A stretch of DNA of 64,000 bases from Mesorhizobium sp. WSM2240 (lineage in GTDB: Bacteria; Pseudomonadota; Alphaproteobacteria; Rhizobiales; Rhizobiaceae): positions 1,736,001 to 1,800,000 of the forward strand of contig NZ_CP159253.1 in the NCBI RefSeq assembly GCF_040438645.1, written 5' to 3'. A program made the translations under genes and the position numbers. This document shows positions 62,319 to 64,000 of the stretch, piece after piece; within the stretch, counting starts at the first letter, position 1, and every line of letters starts with the position of its first letter. The notes beneath the pieces were generated by a model that searched no databases, was not told the DNA's origin, and saw only the letters and a list, made by a program, of their open reading frames with translations.

Positions 62319-63932
62319 ATGATCCGTAATCCTATCCTGCCCGGTTTCAATCCAGATCCGTCGATCTGCCGCGTCGGGCAGGACTACTTCATCGCCACCT
62401 CGACCTTCGAATGGTATCCCGGCGTCCAGATCCACCATTCGACCGATCTCGTGAACTGGCGGCTGGTCAAGCGCCCTCTCGATCGCGCCGCCCAGCTCGA
62501 CATGCGCGGCGCTCCCGATTCCGGCGGCATATGGGCGCCGTGTCTTTCTTATGCCGACGGGCTGTTCTGGCTGGTCTATACCGACGTCAAGCGGCTCGAC
62601 GGCAATTTCAAGGATGCGCACAACTACATCGTGACGGCGCCATCGATCGAGGGCCCATGGTCGGATCCGGTCTATATCAATTCGAGCGGCTTCGACCCGT
62701 CGCTCTTCCATGACGACGACGGCAGGAAGTGGTTCCTCAACATGGTCTGGAACCATGTCTCCACCGGCGTCGGCGGCAGCCCCAAGCATCCATCCTTTGC
62801 CGGGATACTTCTGCAGGAGTACGATCCGGCGGGCAAGAAGCTCGTCGGGCCGGTCAGGAACATCTTTGCCGGCAGCCCGCACGGGCTGGTCGAGGGGCCG
62901 CATCTCTGGAAGCGCAACGGCTGGTATTATCTGACCACCGCCGAAGGCGGCACCGGCTACGGCCATGCCGTCACCATGGCCCGCTCGCGTGACATTGGCG
63001 GCCCGTATGAGCTTCACCCCGACACGCACGTCATCACCTCCAAGGACGCGCCGACAGCCGTGCTGCAGCGCGCCGGCCACGGTCAGATCGTCGAGACGCC
63101 GGACGGCGCGGTCTATCACACGCATCTCTGCTCGCGGCCTTTGCCGGGACTGCGGCGCTCGCCGCTCGGCCGCGAGACGGCTATACAGAAATGCGCCTGG
63201 GGTGAGGACGGCTGGCTGCGGCTCGAGAAGGGCGGACCCGTGCCGGAGGTCGAGGTGCCGGCGCCCGCTGCGGCTTTGCGCAAGCCACGCCCTGAGACGA
63301 TTCGCCATGATTTCGACGGCGCAGAGCTGCCGCTCGATTTTCAGTGGCTGCGAACGCCTTATCCCGAGCGGCTTTTCTCGCTATCCGGAAAGTCCGGCGC
63401 TCTACGCCTCTTCGGGCGCGAATCGATCGGCAGTTGGTACGAGCAGGCGCTGGTCGCCCGGCGGCAGGAAGATTTCTCCTTCCGCGCCGAAACCGAACTC
63501 GCCTTTGCGCCGGAGAGTTTCCAGCAGGCGGCCGGGCTGACGCATTATTATAACCGCCACAAGTTCCATTTCCTGGCCGTCACGCATGACGCAAGCCGCG
63601 GCCGCGTGCTCACCATCCTGTCCTGCCCCGGCGACTGGCCGAACGGCAAGCTGGACTTTCCGCTCGCCGAGCCGCTGCCGCTCCGCGGAGAGCGTCCGAT
63701 CGGTCTCGCCGCGGAAGTGGCAGGCGACACCTTGCAGTTCTGGTATCGGGAAGGCGGCGATTGGACGAAGGCAGGACCGGTGCTGGACGCCAGCGTCATT
63801 TCCGACGAGGGCGGCCGCGGCGAGCATGGCTCCTTCACCGGCGCCTTCGTCGGCATGGCCGCTTTCGACACGAGCGGCTCCGGCATGCCAGCCGATTTTG
63901 AATATTTCAGCTACATCAGGCGCGAGGAGTGA
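62319..63932 (+). CDS. Glycoside hydrolase family 43 beta-xylosidase/arabinofuranosidase
   Basis: The 537-residue product has the five-bladed GH43 propeller: catalytic base Asp in 'NPILPGFNPDPSICRVGQDYF', pKa-modulating Asp in 'NSSGFDPSLFHDDDGRKWFLNMVW' and acid Glu in 'GLVEGPHLWKRNGWYYL', followed by a C-terminal beta-sandwich (about 340-535). It matches intracellular xylan beta-xylosidases acting on plant xylo-oligosaccharides. There is no signal peptide. MIRNPILPG was chosen as start; ATG 62313 is two codons longer. Confidence 0.92.
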   Translation: MIRNPILPGFNPDPSICRVGQDYFIATSTFEWYPGVQIHHSTDLVNWRLVKRPLDRAAQLDMRGAPDSGGIWAPCLSYADGLFWLVYTDVKRLDGNFKDAHNYIVTAPSIEGPWSDPVYINSSGFDPSLFHDDDGRKWFLNMVWNHVSTGVGGSPKHPSFAGILLQEYDPAGKKLVGPVRNIFAGSPHGLVEGPHLWKRNGWYYLTTAEGGTGYGHAVTMARSRDIGGPYELHPDTHVITSKDAPTAVLQRAGHGQIVETPDGAVYHTHLCSRPLPGLRRSPLGRETAIQKCAWGEDGWLRLEKGGPVPEVEVPAPAAALRKPRPETIRHDFDGAELPLDFQWLRTPYPERLFSLSGKSGALRLFGRESIGSWYEQALVARRQEDFSFRAETELAFAPESFQQAAGLTHYYNRHKFHFLAVTHDASRGRVLTILSCPGDWPNGKLDFPLAEPLPLRGERPIGLAAEVAGDTLQFWYREGGDWTKAGPVLDASVISDEGGRGEHGSFTGAFVGMAAFDTSGSGMPADFEYFSYIRREE

Positions 63933-63933
63933 G

Positions 63934-64000
63934 GTGACGGTCTGGCCACTCGCGGACTTTGCGCATCAAGGGATAATGGTCGACGCGGGCGGGTTGGGCC
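63934..64000 (+). CDS. Start of a downstream gene, truncated by the window edge
   Basis: A GTG codon two bases after the GH43 stop, preceded by GAGGAG, opens a frame VTVWPLADFAHQGIMVDAGG that runs to the window edge. It is probably the next gene of a xyloside-utilisation operon. Too little is visible to name it. Confidence 0.4.
   Translation, partial: MTVWPLADFAHQGIMVDAGGLG

Overview
The window is GC-rich alphaproteobacterial chromosome, most likely Hyphomicrobiales and probably a Mesorhizobium/Phyllobacteriaceae relative. The basis is the gene orders surA-lptD-lptG-lptF/pepA-holC and uvrC-pgsA-moaD-moaE, the HdaA-type replication regulator, the NDUFS4-like complex I accessory protein, the Omp25-like porin and the gene style. 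The family is inferred from gene content alone; no database search was possible.

Left part (1-37.4 kb) is ordinary chromosome. It holds LPS export (lptF, lptG, lptD) followed by a SurA-like chaperone on the minus strand, then pepA, holC, rlmJ, a secreted RNase T2, and an acyl-CoA-dehydrogenase-like flavoprotein divergent from an HxlR regulator. Next come a GST, an outer-membrane barrel protein, an SDR, uvrC, pgsA and moaDE, a PAS-GGDEF-EAL protein, ndk, a second GST, a DinB protein, an amidase, a YadGH-type ABC exporter and an ABC-F protein. A molybdopterin oxidoreductase interrupted by a frameshift, a ParDE-type toxin-antitoxin pair with a perfect operator, sixA, purMN, a CDP-alcohol phosphatidyltransferase, an AI-2E-type permease, hdaA and a diguanylate cyclase complete it.

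Middle part (37.4-44.9 kb) is a resistance-type locus: a FabF paralogue and a TetR repressor, divergent from an RND efflux adaptor and pump. Two similar operators lie between the divergent genes. A small NTF2-like gene sits between adaptor and pump and is flanked by degenerate copies of the adaptor-pump junction, a recombination scar.

Right part (44,874-61,441) is a 16.6-kb integrated element bounded by 19-bp direct repeats of the 3' end of tRNA-Arg(TCT). It carries a winged-helix protein followed by iteron-like repeats, then a one-strand, tightly overlapping capsid/packaging operon: portal, tail chaperone, protease, capsid, tail tube, second chaperone, HNH, HTH, connectors, large terminase and tape measure. 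A cargo block of lower GC follows, with an unrecognised gene and a Shedu-type nuclease. At the right end are two divergent ribbon-helix-helix genes and an integrase operon. I see no lysis cassette, tail tip or fibre genes, and no CI-type repressor, so the element looks like a phage satellite that builds its own head (and perhaps tail tube) and borrows the rest, or a trimmed prophage. A 15-16-bp dyad occurs three times in this operon, each time in the same frame and made of codons atypical for the operon.

After the element come tRNA-Arg, the NDUFS4-like gene, tRNA-Pro(TGG), a GH43 glycosidase and the first codons of a next gene.
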